Positions 1-9,288 are shown, counted from the first letter of the stretch. The stretch is DNA of 64,000 nt from Nocardioides marmorisolisilvae (GCF_003725775.1 NZ_RJSG01000003.1:361307-425306), one strand, 5' to 3'. Translations and numbers: made by a program. The notes: generated from the letters alone by a model not told the origin.

Positions 1-91
1 CCGCGCCGAGAACGAGCGGCTCGACTCCAAGCGCCTCAAGCACAAGCGCCGGGTCGAGCGGCTGCGCGCGGAGCTCACCGCGATCGACTGA
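1..91 (+). CDS. C-terminal end of an unidentified protein (partial)
   Basis: Only the last 29 codons are present; the reading frame is fixed by the TGA at 89-91. The tail is very rich in Arg, Lys, Glu and Leu (RAENERLDSKRLKHKRR, then a LRAEL segment), which looks like a charged helix or coiled-coil end. The family cannot be named from so little. About 150 bases separate it from the next gene. Confidence 0.5.
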   Translation, partial: RAENERLDSKRLKHKRRVERLRAELTAID

Positions 92-179
92 CGGACAAAC
101 CGTCACGAACCGGGCCGGACTTGGCCTTGGTCACACCTGCGCCCGATCCGCTTGCATCGCCGTCCCCTGCGAGTGATAC

Positions 180-217
180 TTGTTGTTACTGGCCGGTAGC
201 ACTTCCGGTTACAACAA
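180..217. promoter_or_regulatory. Imperfect inverted repeat upstream of fadE5 (candidate operator)
   Basis: TTGTTGTTAC at 180-189 and GTTACAACAA at 208-217 are inverted repeats matching at 9 of 10 positions, separated by 18 bases. They end 25 bases before the fadE5 GTG. The size and placement would suit a TetR-type fatty-acid regulator, but no regulator is encoded nearby, so this is inference. Confidence 0.35.
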
Positions 218-242
218 TCCCCTGAGTTGAAAAGGGTGGGCT

Positions 243-2117
243 GTGAGCCACTACAAGAGCAACATGCGCGACATCGAGTTCAACCTCTTCGAGGTGCTGA
301 ACCGGGACGAGATCCTGGGCACCGGCCCCTTCGAGGCGATCGACTCCGACACGGCGCGCACGATCCTGGGCGAGATGGACCGGATGGCGCGCGAGGACCT
401 CGCCGCGTCGTACGAGGACTCCGACCGCAACCCGCCGGTCTTCGACCCGGCCACGAACCAGGCTCCGCTCCCCGAGTCCTTCAAGAAGAGCTACGAGGCC
501 TACATGGGCTCGGAGTTCTGGCGCCTGCAGATCAACGAGGACCTCGGCGGCACCCCCGCCCCGTCCTCGATCAACTGGGCGATGGGTGAGCTCGTGCTGG
601 GCTCCAACGCCCCGATCTGGATGTACGCCGCCGGCCCGTCCTTCGCGGGCGTCGTCTACAACAACGGCACCGACCGCGACAAGCAGATCGCGCGCATCAT
701 GGTCGAGAAGCAGTGGGGCGCCACCATGGTCCTCACCGAGCCGGACGCCGGCTCCGACGTGGGCGCGGGTCGCTCCAAGGCCACCCTCAACGAGGACGGC
801 TCCTGGAACATCACCGGCGTGAAGCGGTTCATCACCTCCGCGACCAACGACATGGCCGAGAACGTGATCCACCTCGTGCTGGCCCGTCCGGTCGGCATCG
901 ACGGCGTGGGCGGCCCGGGCACCAAGGGTCTGAGCATGTTCATCGTGCCGGAGAAGCACTTCGACCACGAGACCGGCGAGCTGACCGGTGCCCGCAACGG
1001 CGCCTACGTCACCAACGTCGAGCACAAGATGGGCATCAAGGTCTCCAACACCTGCGAGGTCACCTTCGGCGACCCGCAGATCGGTGGCGGCGAGCCGGCC
1101 CAGGGTTGGCTCGTGGGCGAGGTCCACAACGGCATCGCGCAGATGTTCGACGTCATCGAGAACGCCCGCATGATGGTCGGCACCAAGGCCATCGCGACGC
1201 TGTCGACCGGCTACCTGAACGCGCTGGAGTACGCGAAGTCGCGTGTCCAGGGCGGCGATCTGACCAACCAGGCCAAGGACGCCCCGCGGGTCACCATCAC
1301 CCACCACCCGGACGTGCGTCGTTCGCTGATGACCCAGAAGGCCTTCGCCGAGGCGATGCGCGCGCTGGTGCTCTACACCGCGTCGTACCAGGACCGGATC
1401 CAGATCGCCGAGCACAACGGCGAGCACGACGAGCTGGCGATGAAGGTCAACGACCTGCTGCTGCCGATCGTCAAGGGCTACGGCTCCGAGCGCTCTTGGG
1501 TGCTCCTCGGTACCGAGTCGCTGCAGACCCTCGGTGGTTCCGGCTTCCTGCAGGAGTACCCGATCGAGCAGTACGTGCGCGACGCGAAGATCGACACCCT
1601 GTACGAGGGCACCACGGCCATCCAGGGCCAGGACTTCTTCTTCCGGAAGATCGTCAAGGACCAGGCCAAGGCGCTGACCCACATCAACAACGAGATCGAC
1701 GCCTTCATCAAGAGCGAGGCCGGCAACGGTCGCCTCAAGGTCGAGCGCGAGCTGCTCGCCAAGGCCCTCGAGGACGCCGGCGCACTGGTCGGCCAGATGA
1801 TCAACACCCTCATGAGCGCGGACGAGTCCGCCGAGGGCGGCGACATCAAGAACATCTACAAGGTCGGCCTGAACACCAGCCGCCTGCTGATGGTCCTCGG
1901 TGACGTGGTCTGCGCCTGGCTGCTGCTCCGCGGCGCCGAGGTGGCGCTGCAGAAGCTCGGTGGCGAGGTCTCCGCTGCGGACAAGGCCTTCTACGAGGGC
2001 AAGGTCGCGGCGGCGCAGTTCTTCGCGCGCCAGCAGCTGCCGAAGCTCACCGCCGAGGTCGCGATCGCCGAGGCGACCGACCTGTCGATCATGGAGCTCG
2101 ACGAGGCTGCGTTCTGA
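243..2117 (+). CDS. fadE5: FadE5-type acyl-CoA dehydrogenase
   Basis: FAD-dependent acyl-CoA dehydrogenase catalysing the first step of beta-oxidation in the cytoplasm. The 624-residue protein matches the long FadE5 subfamily of mycobacteria end to end as I remember it: N-terminus SHYKSNMRD, the flavin-binding stretch [62 protein letters not shown] and C-terminus IMELDEAAF. The catalytic base is expected to be Glu455 in [12 protein letters not shown] start at 243 follows a purine-rich stretch and gives the conserved SHYKSN N-terminus. Mycobacterial FadE5 accepts a broad range of chain lengths; whether this one does is inference. Its TGA abuts the stop of the convergent SGNH gene. An imperfect inverted repeat lies just upstream. 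Confidence 0.95.
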   Translation: MSHYKSNMRDIEFNLFEVLNRDEILGTGPFEAIDSDTARTILGEMDRMAREDLAASYEDSDRNPPVFDPATNQAPLPESFKKSYEAYMGSEFWRLQINEDLGGTPAPSSINWAMGELVLGSNAPIWMYAAGPSFAGVVYNNGTDRDKQIARIMVEKQWGATMVLTEPDAGSDVGAGRSKATLNEDGSWNITGVKRFITSATNDMAENVIHLVLARPVGIDGVGGPGTKGLSMFIVPEKHFDHETGELTGARNGAYVTNVEHKMGIKVSNTCEVTFGDPQIGGGEPAQGWLVGEVHNGIAQMFDVIENARMMVGTKAIATLSTGYLNALEYAKSRVQGGDLTNQAKDAPRVTITHHPDVRRSLMTQKAFAEAMRALVLYTASYQDRIQIAEHNGEHDELAMKVNDLLLPIVKGYGSERSWVLLGTESLQTLGGSGFLQEYPIEQYVRDAKIDTLYEGTTAIQGQDFFFRKIVKDQAKALTHINNEIDAFIKSEAGNGRLKVERELLAKALEDAGALVGQMINTLMSADESAEGGDIKNIYKVGLNTSRLLMVLGDVVCAWLLLRGAEVALQKLGGEVSAADKAFYEGKVAAAQFFARQQLPKLTAEVAIAEATDLSIMELDEAAF

Positions 2118-2912
2118 TCAGTCGCTAGAGACACGGTCGTCGGCCGCCAGCACCCGGACCAGCTCCGGGCGCTTGGCGGCCGCGGTCGTTCCCGGACCCT
2201 TGCCGCGCAGCTGCCGGTAGAGGAACGGCACCAGGAACGTCGCCAGCCAGGTCGCCTCGCGCGCGACCACCCGCAGCGGGGAGCGCGACGGTGCCTCGCC
2301 CACGGCCCAGCCGTGGTTGCTGCCGGGCAGGCCCATCAGCTCCGCCATGCCGGCCGCGATGCGCTCGTGCCCCACCGGACTGCCGTGGATCCGGTCGTGG
2401 CTCCACATCGCCGGATCGGCCGAGAGGTCGAGGGAGAAGAGGTCGAGCACGTCCACGCCGTGACGACCCGCAGCCTCGACCAGCCGGGCGTTGAGCAGCT
2501 CCTCGCGGGGCCGCAGCCAGCCCATCACCGGGAGCATCAGCGCCACGTCCGGGAAGCTCGTCGTGAGCACCCGGCAGCCGGTCGCCCGCAACGCGATGAA
2601 GGTCTGCTCGACAGCATCGACGACCGCGTCCAGGTCGTAGTCGTGGCGCAGCAGGTCGTTCATCCCGACGCAGACCGCCGCCAGGTCGGGCTGCAGCGCC
2701 AGCGCGGCCGGCAGCTGCACGTCCAGGACGTGCTGGGCGCGGCAGCCGCGCAGCGCGAGGTTGGCGTACTCCAGGTCCGGGCTGGTCGTGCGGGCGAGCT
2801 CGGTCGCGAACCGGTCGGCCCAGCCGCCGAAGCCGTTGATCTCGTCGCCGTCGTTGAGTCCCTCGGTCTGGGAGTCCCCGAGGGCGACGAAGCGGTGGTA
2901 CTGCTCTGCCAT
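2118..2912 (-). CDS. SGNH/GDSL-family hydrolase
   Basis: Esterase/lipase-like SGNH hydrolase of 264 residues. Block I is FVALGDSQTEG with nucleophile Ser14; block III is GMNDLL (the G-x-N-D oxyanion element); block V is DRIHGSPVGHERIA with the catalytic Asp and His. There is no signal peptide, so it is probably cytoplasmic. I chose ATG 2912 over longer in-frame starts because the GDS block then sits at the usual distance from the N-terminus and a TATTTT box lies exactly 6 bases upstream, as at other leaderless genes here. It diverges from the MDMPI gene across 91 bases and converges tail-to-tail with fadE5 with no spacer. Substrate unknown. Confidence 0.85.
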   Translation of the reverse strand: MAEQYHRFVALGDSQTEGLNDGDEINGFGGWADRFATELARTTSPDLEYANLALRGCRAQHVLDVQLPAALALQPDLAAVCVGMNDLLRHDYDLDAVVDAVEQTFIALRATGCRVLTTSFPDVALMLPVMGWLRPREELLNARLVEAAGRHGVDVLDLFSLDLSADPAMWSHDRIHGSPVGHERIAAGMAELMGLPGSNHGWAVGEAPSRSPLRVVAREATWLATFLVPFLYRQLRGKGPGTTAAAKRPELVRVLAADDRVSSD

Positions 2913-2924
2913 GGAGCGAAAATA
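2913..2924 (-). promoter_or_regulatory. Leaderless promoter of the SGNH hydrolase
   Basis: On the minus strand a TATTTT -10-like box (2924-2919) is followed by 6 bases and then the ATG at 2912, so transcription would start at or next to the A of the start codon. No Shine-Dalgarno sequence is visible. Confidence 0.5.
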
Positions 2925-2991
2925 ACCCGGAGCACCCCGCTGCGCACGCGGGTTCCTTCCCTGGTCGGATGAGCCGGTCACCGGGACGCCC

Positions 2992-3003
2992 TAGGGTGTC
3001 GGC
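2992..3003 (+). promoter_or_regulatory. Leaderless promoter of the MDMPI-SDR-GNAT operon
   Basis: TAGGGT at 2992-2997, then 6 bases, then ATG at 3004. There is no ribosome binding site, so the transcript is predicted to begin at the start codon. Confidence 0.5.
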
Positions 3004-3819
3004 ATGAGTGATGCCCCGCAGCTGGCCGGCCTCGTCGAGGTCTGGCGCACCGCTGTCGCCGACTTCGTGACGCTCGCCCGCGAGATCCCCGAGGACCAGT
3101 GGGACGTGCCCACCGACCTCGAGGGCTGGAGCGTGAAGGACAACGTCGCGCACACCGCCCACCTGGAGAGCGTGCTCGCCGGCGGACCCGAAGAAACCAT
3201 CCCGGTCGCCGAGGCGCCGCACATCCGCGACCTCTCCGGCTTCTACACCGAGCAGGGCGTGCTGGCCCGTCGCGATCGCGACATGGCGTCGCTGGCCGAC
3301 GAGATCGAGCAGGCGGCTGCGGCCCGGATCGCCGAGCTCGAGGCGAACCCGCCGACCGACGGCGCCGCGGCCCCGCCGCGCACGCCCGGTGGCGTGCCCT
3401 GGAACACCGTGACCCTGCTCTCGAACCGGCCGCTGGACGTCTGGATGCACTCCCAGGACATCCGTCGCGCCATCGGCCGTCCCGGCGGTTACGACGGCAC
3501 CCCGGCCGCACACGTGATCTCCAAGTTCGGGGGCGCGCTGGCGATGGTGCTCGGCAAGCGGGTGGCCCCGCCGGTCGGCACCAGCGTCCGGATCGAGGTG
3601 CCCGAGGCAGGTCAGTCGTGGACGGCCCAGATCGGCGAGGACGGCCGCGCTGCTTTCGTCGACGCGGTCCAGGCGCCGACGGTGGCGATCACGCTGAGCC
3701 CCGAGGACTTCGTGGTGCTCTCCGGTGGACGTCGCGGCGTGGACGCCACCACCCCGTCGTACGCCGGTGACGCGGAGCTCGGGCGCGCGGTGCTGTCGAA
3801 CTTCTCGGTGACGCCGTGA
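3004..3819 (+). CDS. Maleylpyruvate isomerase-family mycothiol-dependent enzyme (DinB-like)
   Basis: A 271-residue member of the actinobacterial maleylpyruvate isomerase (MDMPI) family. The N-terminal four-helix DinB-like domain has the typical DLEGWSVKDNVAHTAHLE stretch (about residues 39-56) with the metal-ligand His in NVAHTAH; a C-terminal alpha/beta segment (about 180-271) resembles the MDMPI C-terminal or SCP2-like domain. Family members use mycothiol as cofactor, which fits an actinobacterium; the individual reaction of this paralogue is unknown. It is the first gene of a translationally coupled operon: its TGA overlaps the GTG of the SDR (GTGA at 3816-3819). Confidence 0.8.
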   Translation: MSDAPQLAGLVEVWRTAVADFVTLAREIPEDQWDVPTDLEGWSVKDNVAHTAHLESVLAGGPEETIPVAEAPHIRDLSGFYTEQGVLARRDRDMASLADEIEQAAAARIAELEANPPTDGAAAPPRTPGGVPWNTVTLLSNRPLDVWMHSQDIRRAIGRPGGYDGTPAAHVISKFGGALAMVLGKRVAPPVGTSVRIEVPEAGQSWTAQIGEDGRAAFVDAVQAPTVAITLSPEDFVVLSGGRRGVDATTPSYAGDAELGRAVLSNFSVTP

Positions 3820-4733
3820 GCCGAGGCACCTGGACCCTGGCGGACATGCCGGACCTGAACGGCAAACGCGCCCTGGTGACCGGCCCGACCGCCGGCCTGG
3901 GCACCTCGACCGCTCTGGAGCTGGCCCGTGCCGGCGCAGAGGTCGTGCTCGTGGCCCGGTCCAAGGACAAGCTGGACGCCACCATCGCCCAGTTCCAGGC
4001 CGAGCTCCCGGCCGCGGTGTTCCGGCCGGTGATCGCCGACCTCGCCGACCAGTCCTCGGTACGCCGTGCCGCCAGCGAGATCTCCACCTTCGGACCGATC
4101 GACATCCTCATCAACAACGCCGGCGTGATGGCACTGCCGTACTCCCGGACCGTCGACGGCTTCGAGATGCAGTTCGGCACCAACCACCTCGGGCCGTTCC
4201 TGCTCACCGGGTTGCTGCTGCCGCAAGTGATCGCCTCGGGCCACGGCCGGATCGTCTCGGTCGGCTCGCACGCAGCCCGGTTCGCACGCCGGGCACCGCT
4301 GGACGACCCGCGGACCCAGGAACGGCGCTACTCGAAGTGGAGCAGCTACGGCGAGTCGAAGCTGGCCAACCTGATGTTCGCCTTCGAGCTCGACCAGAGG
4401 CTCACGCACGCCGGCCTCCCGGTCACCTCGATCGCCGCGCACCCCGGCTACACGGCGACCGAGCTGATGGGCAAGACCGGCGGGCTCGGTGGGCGCTTCA
4501 TGCACTCCGTCTCCGTCGTCCTCGGGCAGAAGGCCGAGTTCGGCGCTCTGCCGACCCTGATGGCCGCCACCGCCGAACTGCCGGGTGCGAGCTACATCGG
4601 ACCGGACGGTTTCGGTCAGATGGCCGGGCTTCCGACGATGGTCAAGCCGCGGCGACGCTTCGTGCACGACGCCGAGGCCCGCGAGCGGCTGTGGAAGCTC
4701 AGCGAGGAAGCGACCGGGATCAAGTACCCGTGA
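3816..4733 (+). CDS. Short-chain dehydrogenase/reductase (retinol dehydrogenase-like)
   Basis: NAD(P)-dependent SDR of 305 residues. The Rossmann glycine motif is TGPTAGLG (22-29), the NNAG motif follows at about residue 105, and the catalytic pair is Tyr178/Lys182 in SYGESKLANL. The long C-terminal part and NTNHLGPFLLTG-like segment are typical of the light-dependent protochlorophyllide reductase/retinol dehydrogenase-like SDRs found in actinobacteria. Start GTG 3816 overlaps the previous stop by 4 bases; its own TGA overlaps the GTG of the acetyltransferase. Substrate unknown. Confidence 0.88.
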   Translation: MSRGTWTLADMPDLNGKRALVTGPTAGLGTSTALELARAGAEVVLVARSKDKLDATIAQFQAELPAAVFRPVIADLADQSSVRRAASEISTFGPIDILINNAGVMALPYSRTVDGFEMQFGTNHLGPFLLTGLLLPQVIASGHGRIVSVGSHAARFARRAPLDDPRTQERRYSKWSSYGESKLANLMFAFELDQRLTHAGLPVTSIAAHPGYTATELMGKTGGLGGRFMHSVSVVLGQKAEFGALPTLMAATAELPGASYIGPDGFGQMAGLPTMVKPRRRFVHDAEARERLWKLSEEATGIKYP

Positions 4734-5209
4734 CCACGCTGCGACCGATCGCGCCGGCGGACCACGCGGCGGTGCTGGCCTGGAACGAGGCCAACGTCGA
4801 GCTGCTCGCGCCATTGTCGGCCGAGCGCCTGATCGAGCTCCTCGACCAGGGCGAGGGCATGATCATCGAGGAGGACGGCACCGCCGTCGGTTTCGTGTTC
4901 ACCTTCCTCGCCGGATCGCCGTACAGCTCGCCGAACTACGCCTGGTTCTCCGCCCGCCACGAGGCCTTCCTCTACCTCGACCGGGTCGTCGTCGACTCCT
5001 CGGTACGCCGCACCGGCGTCGGCGGCCGCGTCTACGACCTGATCGAGCAGCGTGCCGCCGAGGTGGGTCCGGTGATGTGTCTCGAGGTGAACCTGGATCC
5101 GCCGAACGAGCCGTCTCTCGCCTTCCACCGCAGCCGCGGTTACGTCGAGGTCGGCCAGCAGGTCTGGAGCGACCACCTGCTGACCATGATGGAGAAGCAG
5201 GTCGGCTGA
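4730..5209 (+). CDS. GNAT-family N-acetyltransferase
   Basis: A 159-residue acetyl-CoA-dependent acyltransferase. The acetyl-CoA-binding motif A is visible as LDRVVVDSSVRRTGVGGRVYD (R-x-x-G-x-G core), followed by EVNLDPPNEPSLAFHRSRGY, the usual motif B region, and a terminal HLLTMMEKQV strand. The start is GTG 4730, overlapping the SDR stop as GTGA (4730-4733); a longer frame upstream is an artefact inside the SDR gene. It is the last gene of the coupled trio and converges with the protease gene 16 bases away. Confidence 0.88.
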   Translation: MTTLRPIAPADHAAVLAWNEANVELLAPLSAERLIELLDQGEGMIIEEDGTAVGFVFTFLAGSPYSSPNYAWFSARHEAFLYLDRVVVDSSVRRTGVGGRVYDLIEQRAAEVGPVMCLEVNLDPPNEPSLAFHRSRGYVEVGQQVWSDHLLTMMEKQVG

Positions 5210-5225
5210 CCGACCTCGACGTGCA

Positions 5226-6038
5226 TCACGGGAGGTCCACGTAGTGCGCGAGGAACGCCCGCGCACCGGGTGTGTCGACGCGCTGCTCCCACGGCCCGCT
5301 CTCGCACTCGCCTCCGGACAGGCTCCACTGCACGGCCGTGAGCCCGAGCACGAGATCCGTCCCGGCCAGGATGCTCGGCGACCCCGAGTCACCGGTGCAG
5401 ATGTCGGCAGAACCGGTCGCGTGAAGGCGGAGGAACCCTGGTGACAGCGAGCTGAAAGCCTCCGTGGCGAGGCGGCGCGTCCCGGCAGAGCCGAAGTCGA
5501 GCCGTCGCTTGCCACCCCCGTTCGGACCTCCCACGTACTGCGAGACGCCGTAACCCGCGATCTCGAACCGAGGCTGCCCGTTGCCTCGCAGCAGCCAGGT
5601 CAGGTCGTCAGCGCCGGGCAGCCTGGCCGGTTGGATCCCGGTGACCGGCTCGTCGAACACGATCACGCCGAGGTCGCCGAAGTCGCCCCGGTTCCCCTTG
5701 CCGCCCGGGTCGTAGCCGGGATTGGTGTGCACGGTGCCCTCGTGCCAGACCGAGCTCGCGGTCACGACCGGGTCGAAGGTGACCCGGGCCCGGGAGACGC
5801 CGGCGGCATCGAAGTGCGCCGTCCCGTGGCCCACCGTCAGGAACACCGTGGGCGAGATCAGGACACCGCTGCCGAACTGAACCGGTCCACCCAGGGGCCG
5901 GCCATCGACGGCGCCGACGTACGGGTGCCGGTTGCCGTCCGCCGTGCCCCCGATGACCGCGGTTGCGGGACCGGTGCTCGCGAACGCAGCGAGCACGGTC
6001 AGCAGGAGGAGCGCGCGCGACGCTGTCGAGAGCCTCAT
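5226..6038 (-). CDS. Secreted trypsin-like serine protease (S1 family)
   Basis: A 270-residue extracellular protease. Residues 1-27 form a signal peptide (MRLSTASRALLLLTVLAAF, then Ala-rich cleavage region). The mature part begins near VIGGTADG, the position of the activated N-terminus in chymotrypsin-fold enzymes. The triad is visible as His71 (TVGHG), Asp122 (GDLGVIVF) and Ser218 (CTGDSGSP). Tiny but real deviations from the consensus: the Cys after the His is replaced by Gly and GDSGGP reads GDSGSP. Its ATG (6036-6038) overlaps the stop of the upstream membrane protein gene (ATGA), so the two are probably translated together. Confidence 0.88.
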   Translation of the reverse strand: MRLSTASRALLLLTVLAAFASTGPATAVIGGTADGNRHPYVGAVDGRPLGGPVQFGSGVLISPTVFLTVGHGTAHFDAAGVSRARVTFDPVVTASSVWHEGTVHTNPGYDPGGKGNRGDFGDLGVIVFDEPVTGIQPARLPGADDLTWLLRGNGQPRFEIAGYGVSQYVGGPNGGGKRRLDFGSAGTRRLATEAFSSLSPGFLRLHATGSADICTGDSGSPSILAGTDLVLGLTAVQWSLSGGECESGPWEQRVDTPGARAFLAHYVDLP

Positions 6039-6739
6039 CGCGGTGACCAGCTCTCGTCGCTCATCCGCAGGATCGCCAGGGAGACCACGGCGAACCCGAC
6101 TGCGTTCAGGCCCCAGGCGACCAGGTCGAGCAGGTGGCTCCCGACGATGACAGCCGCGACGAAGTGCAGCGGCTGGGCGATGATCGTGACCCACGCGGCC
6201 CAGGGCGGGATCGCTCCGGACCGGAGGAGTGCGACGCCGAGCAGGATCGTGCCCAGCACGTGGCCGATCACGAACACCACTCCCGCGACGATCATCGCCG
6301 GATGGGTGCTGGTGTACATGTCGGCGACGACCGGGGTCGGCAGGTCGTGCTTGACCCCGAACAGCGCGGCGGCGTCGCTGCTGACCACCAGCGGGAGCGA
6401 CAGGTACGCCGGCACCAGCAGCAGCAGCGCTGCAGCGGTGAGCCGGGGAGCACGGCGAGCCGTGACCCGACCGACCCAGATCACCGCGGGGACGAGCGTC
6501 AGCGTCGCCACCAGCCCGAGCCACACGACGACGCTGCCGCGGTCCTGGTGGGCGGCGATCCGGTGCACGATCTCGGTGCTGGAGTCCGTGGTCTTGTAGG
6601 GGAGCACGAAGCGCAGCAGCGCGACGGCGGCCGGACCGAGCGGCAGGACGACCGCCGCCAGGATCCGGCTTGCCCGACGCAGGTCGGCAGGCGCGGCCTG
6701 CGCTTGTTCCCTGCTCATGTCCAGGGTGCTTTTCGTCAT
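6035..6739 (-). CDS. Multi-pass membrane protein of unknown function
   Basis: A 234-residue integral membrane protein with about six hydrophobic segments (for example ILAAVVLPLGPAAVALL, VVVWLGLVATLTLVPAVIW, LTAAALLLLVPAYLSLPLV, MIVAGVVFVIGHVLGTILL). I do not recognise the family with confidence; it resembles the loose group of DUF4386-like proteins. ATG 6739 is preceded by GGAGG about 8 bases upstream, which rules out the longer frame beginning at 6847. Translational coupling to the secreted protease suggests a shared envelope role, but no function can be assigned. Confidence 0.75.
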   Translation of the reverse strand: MTKSTLDMSREQAQAAPADLRRASRILAAVVLPLGPAAVALLRFVLPYKTTDSSTEIVHRIAAHQDRGSVVVWLGLVATLTLVPAVIWVGRVTARRAPRLTAAALLLLVPAYLSLPLVVSSDAAALFGVKHDLPTPVVADMYTSTHPAMIVAGVVFVIGHVLGTILLGVALLRSGAIPPWAAWVTIIAQPLHFVAAVIVGSHLLDLVAWGLNAVGFAVVSLAILRMSDESWSPR

Positions 6740-6874
6740 GGGGTGAACCTCCGGTTCCGGGTCCGGAGGATCCGGGCCACCGCCAGGATCGATCCGCCGG
6801 TGGTCGACGCGGCAGCGTGCGCGATCACGCTCGTGCCGGGAAATCACCCTGCTCGCGTAGGTGCGCGCTCCCGA

Positions 6875-8638
6875 TCAGGAGTCCGTGCGGTGACCTACCG
6901 GGATCACGGCTTCGACCAGCCCGCCCTCGGTCGTCGCCACGGCGCGGAACGTCCCGCCCACCTGCTCCGATCGTTCGCGCATCGAGCTGAGCCCGACGCC
7001 CGGCGTCCAGTCCTCCTCGTTCCTGCCGTCGTCACGGACGGTGAGGACGAGGGTGCCGTCGTGGACCTCCACGGAGACGTGCGCGCGCCGTGCGGCTGCG
7101 TGCCGGGCTGCGTTCGTGAGTGCCTCGACCAGGATCCGGTAGGCCGCCACCTCGGTCGCGGCGGAGAGAGCCGGCAGGTCACCGTTCGTCCGCACCGAGA
7201 CCTCGAGCCGTGAGCCGTCCGCGGAGTGCAGGGTGTCGGCGTACTGGCGCACCGACCCGAGCAGCCCGACCTGGTCCAGGGCGGGCGGCCGCAGCCCCTC
7301 GACCAGCCGCCGGATCTCGTGGATCGCGGCGGTGGTGTCGGCGCGCATCGCGGTCAGGAGCTCGGCCGTCCGGTCCGGGTCGGAGTGCACGACGTTGCGC
7401 GCTGCATCGCCGGCGAACGCGACCCCGGTCAGCGTCGGGCCCAGTCCGTCGTGCAGGTCGCGCCGCAACCGGCGACGCTCCTCCTCGACCGCGGTGACCA
7501 CGGCTTCGCGGGACTGCTGGAGATCACGGGACATCGCTTGCGCACGCAGGGTCTGCGCCAGCAGCGGAGCGACGATGCGCAGGACGTCGGCGTCAGCGGT
7601 GGCGAGGGTCAGGTCGCCGGGTCGCAGCCCAACGACGAACTCACCGACCTGGTCCTCACCGAGCCGGAGCGGGAGCGCTCGGGTGTGCGTGACCTCGGTC
7701 CCGGACGACGCCAGCAGGGTGTCACCGATCTTCAGGCACGCGTAGGGCAGCAGCAGAGCCTCGCGGATCGCGTCGAGCGCCAGCGCGGGGTCGTCGCCGA
7801 TCGCGTCGGCGAGGCTGGTGGCGGCCACCAGCGGGTCGGGCCGGTTGCCGAAGAGGAGCTGGTCGACGACCCCGCGCAAGATGACCTGCAGCGGTCGCAC
7901 ACCGAAGGCGAGGATCCCGCACAGGACCACGGTCGCGGTGGTCTCCAGGGCCCGGCCGCGGACGTCCTCGATGACCGCGGTCGTCGCCGAGGCGATCGCG
8001 ATGAACACCGCGAGGACCGACCCCGCCACGACGACCCGGGTGACCAGACCCCGGACGTCGACCGCCTCGGGGCGCAGTGCGCCGACGACCATCGCGGGTG
8101 GTCCCACGCACGCCGCCGCGACACCCACAGCACCGCCGGTCCAGTGCGAGGAGCCGGCCGCCTCGGCCGTGAACGTCGTGAACAGCATCACCAGCGCCGC
8201 GACTCCCCAGGCCAGGGCGGACCAGGCAAGGCCTCGCCGCTGCTCGGCGTCGCCGCGCTCGTAGCTCCACCAGACATGGACCAGCAGGCAGCAACCCGTC
8301 ACGTACGCCATCGGCTCGAAGGACCCGGACCACAGAGCTCCCAGCGCTCCCGCAGCCCCGGTCGTCGCGAGGAGCACGAACGAGAGCGGGTCGCTCCAGC
8401 GCAGGACGGGGAAGGTGACGAATGCGAGCGGAAGCAGGAGGCACCCCGCGAGCCGGAACAGCACGGGCGCCGCCAGGCTCACGTCGACGATCACCGAGCC
8501 GGCACCGAGCAGGACGAGAGCGCCGCCGGCAACGAGCAGGACACCGGCCACCCTCGCCGGACGGTGGTGACCGAGGAACCATCCGGAGATCGACGCCACC
8601 GCACCGAGCACCAGCGCGCAAGCCAGGGTCGCGCTCAC
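6875..8638 (-). CDS. NarL-type sensor histidine kinase
   Basis: A 587-residue membrane histidine kinase. The N-terminal ~250 residues contain eight or so hydrophobic segments; residues 265-365 form a GAF-like or linker region; the HisKA_3 dimerisation domain has the phosphoacceptor His396 in EEERRRLRRDLHDGLGPTL; the HATPase domain follows with an NAARHAAARR N-box, VRDDGR and GVGLSSMRERSEQVGG. The start is GTG 8638, which overlaps the stop of the upstream response regulator (GTGA), so regulator and kinase are co-translated. The stimulus is unknown; the facing membrane/thioredoxin-fold pair at 9.4-10.1 kb is a candidate target. Confidence 0.9.
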   Translation of the reverse strand: MSATLACALVLGAVASISGWFLGHHRPARVAGVLLVAGGALVLLGAGSVIVDVSLAAPVLFRLAGCLLLPLAFVTFPVLRWSDPLSFVLLATTGAAGALGALWSGSFEPMAYVTGCCLLVHVWWSYERGDAEQRRGLAWSALAWGVAALVMLFTTFTAEAAGSSHWTGGAVGVAAACVGPPAMVVGALRPEAVDVRGLVTRVVVAGSVLAVFIAIASATTAVIEDVRGRALETTATVVLCGILAFGVRPLQVILRGVVDQLLFGNRPDPLVAATSLADAIGDDPALALDAIREALLLPYACLKIGDTLLASSGTEVTHTRALPLRLGEDQVGEFVVGLRPGDLTLATADADVLRIVAPLLAQTLRAQAMSRDLQQSREAVVTAVEEERRRLRRDLHDGLGPTLTGVAFAGDAARNVVHSDPDRTAELLTAMRADTTAAIHEIRRLVEGLRPPALDQVGLLGSVRQYADTLHSADGSRLEVSVRTNGDLPALSAATEVAAYRILVEALTNAARHAAARRAHVSVEVHDGTLVLTVRDDGRNEEDWTPGVGLSSMRERSEQVGGTFRAVATTEGGLVEAVIPVGHRTDS

Positions 8639-9288
8639 GATCCGCCGAATCCGCTTTCCCGAGCTCGCACGATGGCGGCCGAGCGGTCGGCGACGGCCAG
8701 CTTCACGAAGATCGAGGAGATGTGATTGGCGACCGTCTTCGGGGAGAGGAACAGCTGCTCGGCGATCGCGTGGTTGCGGTGCCCGGCGGCGACCAGGTCG
8801 AGCACCTCGCGCTCGCGCGCCGTCAGGTCGGGGAACTTCTCGGCCGCCGGCGGCGGCGTCGCGAAGTAGCCCAGCACGCGCTGCGCCACACCCGGGGAGA
8901 AGATCGCCTCACCGGCCACCACGGCACGGATGGCGCGATCGATCTCGTCCTGGGCCGCTCCCTTGAGCAGGTAGCCCTGGGCGCCGGCACGCATCGCCGC
9001 GAACACGGTGTCGTCGTCGTCGAACATCGTCAGGACCAGGACCGCGGTGCCCGGGTTGGCCGCGCGAACCCGGGCGGTCGCCTCCAGCCCGTCGATGCCG
9101 GGCATCCGGATGTCCATGAGCACGACGTCCGGCTCGTGCTCGGCCACGGCGCGGACCGCCTGCTCCCCGTCGGTGGCCTCGCCGACCACGTCGTAGGTAC
9201 CCAGGGACTCCAGAAGTGCGCGCAGCCCGCCCAGCACGACCGGGTGGTCGTCGGCCAGTACGACGCGAATCGGGTCCATGACCACCAT
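8635..9288 (-). CDS. NarL/FixJ-family response regulator
   Basis: A 217-residue two-component regulator paired with the adjacent kinase. Receiver domain: acidic pair Asp13/Asp14 (VLADDHPVV), phosphoacceptor Asp59 (VVLMDIRMPG), and Lys in YLLKG. C-terminal LuxR-type helix-turn-helix: LTAREREVLDLVAAG, then LFLSPKTVANHISSIF. ATG 9288 is preceded by GGAGGG 6 bases upstream and is preferred over the longer frame starting at 9327. It lies first in the operon, ahead of the kinase, and diverges from the gene at 9434 across 145 bases. Confidence 0.92.
   Translation of the reverse strand: MVVMDPIRVVLADDHPVVLGGLRALLESLGTYDVVGEATDGEQAVRAVAEHEPDVVLMDIRMPGIDGLEATARVRAANPGTAVLVLTMFDDDDTVFAAMRAGAQGYLLKGAAQDEIDRAIRAVVAGEAIFSPGVAQRVLGYFATPPPAAEKFPDLTAREREVLDLVAAGHRNHAIAEQLFLSPKTVANHISSIFVKLAVADRSAAIVRARESGFGGS

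Noticed and set aside
186-1682. Long minus-strand reading frame of 498 codons opposite fadE5
   Set aside because: It is a high-GC antisense shadow: Val/Gly/Arg-rich low-complexity translation without domains, opposite a clearly conserved gene.
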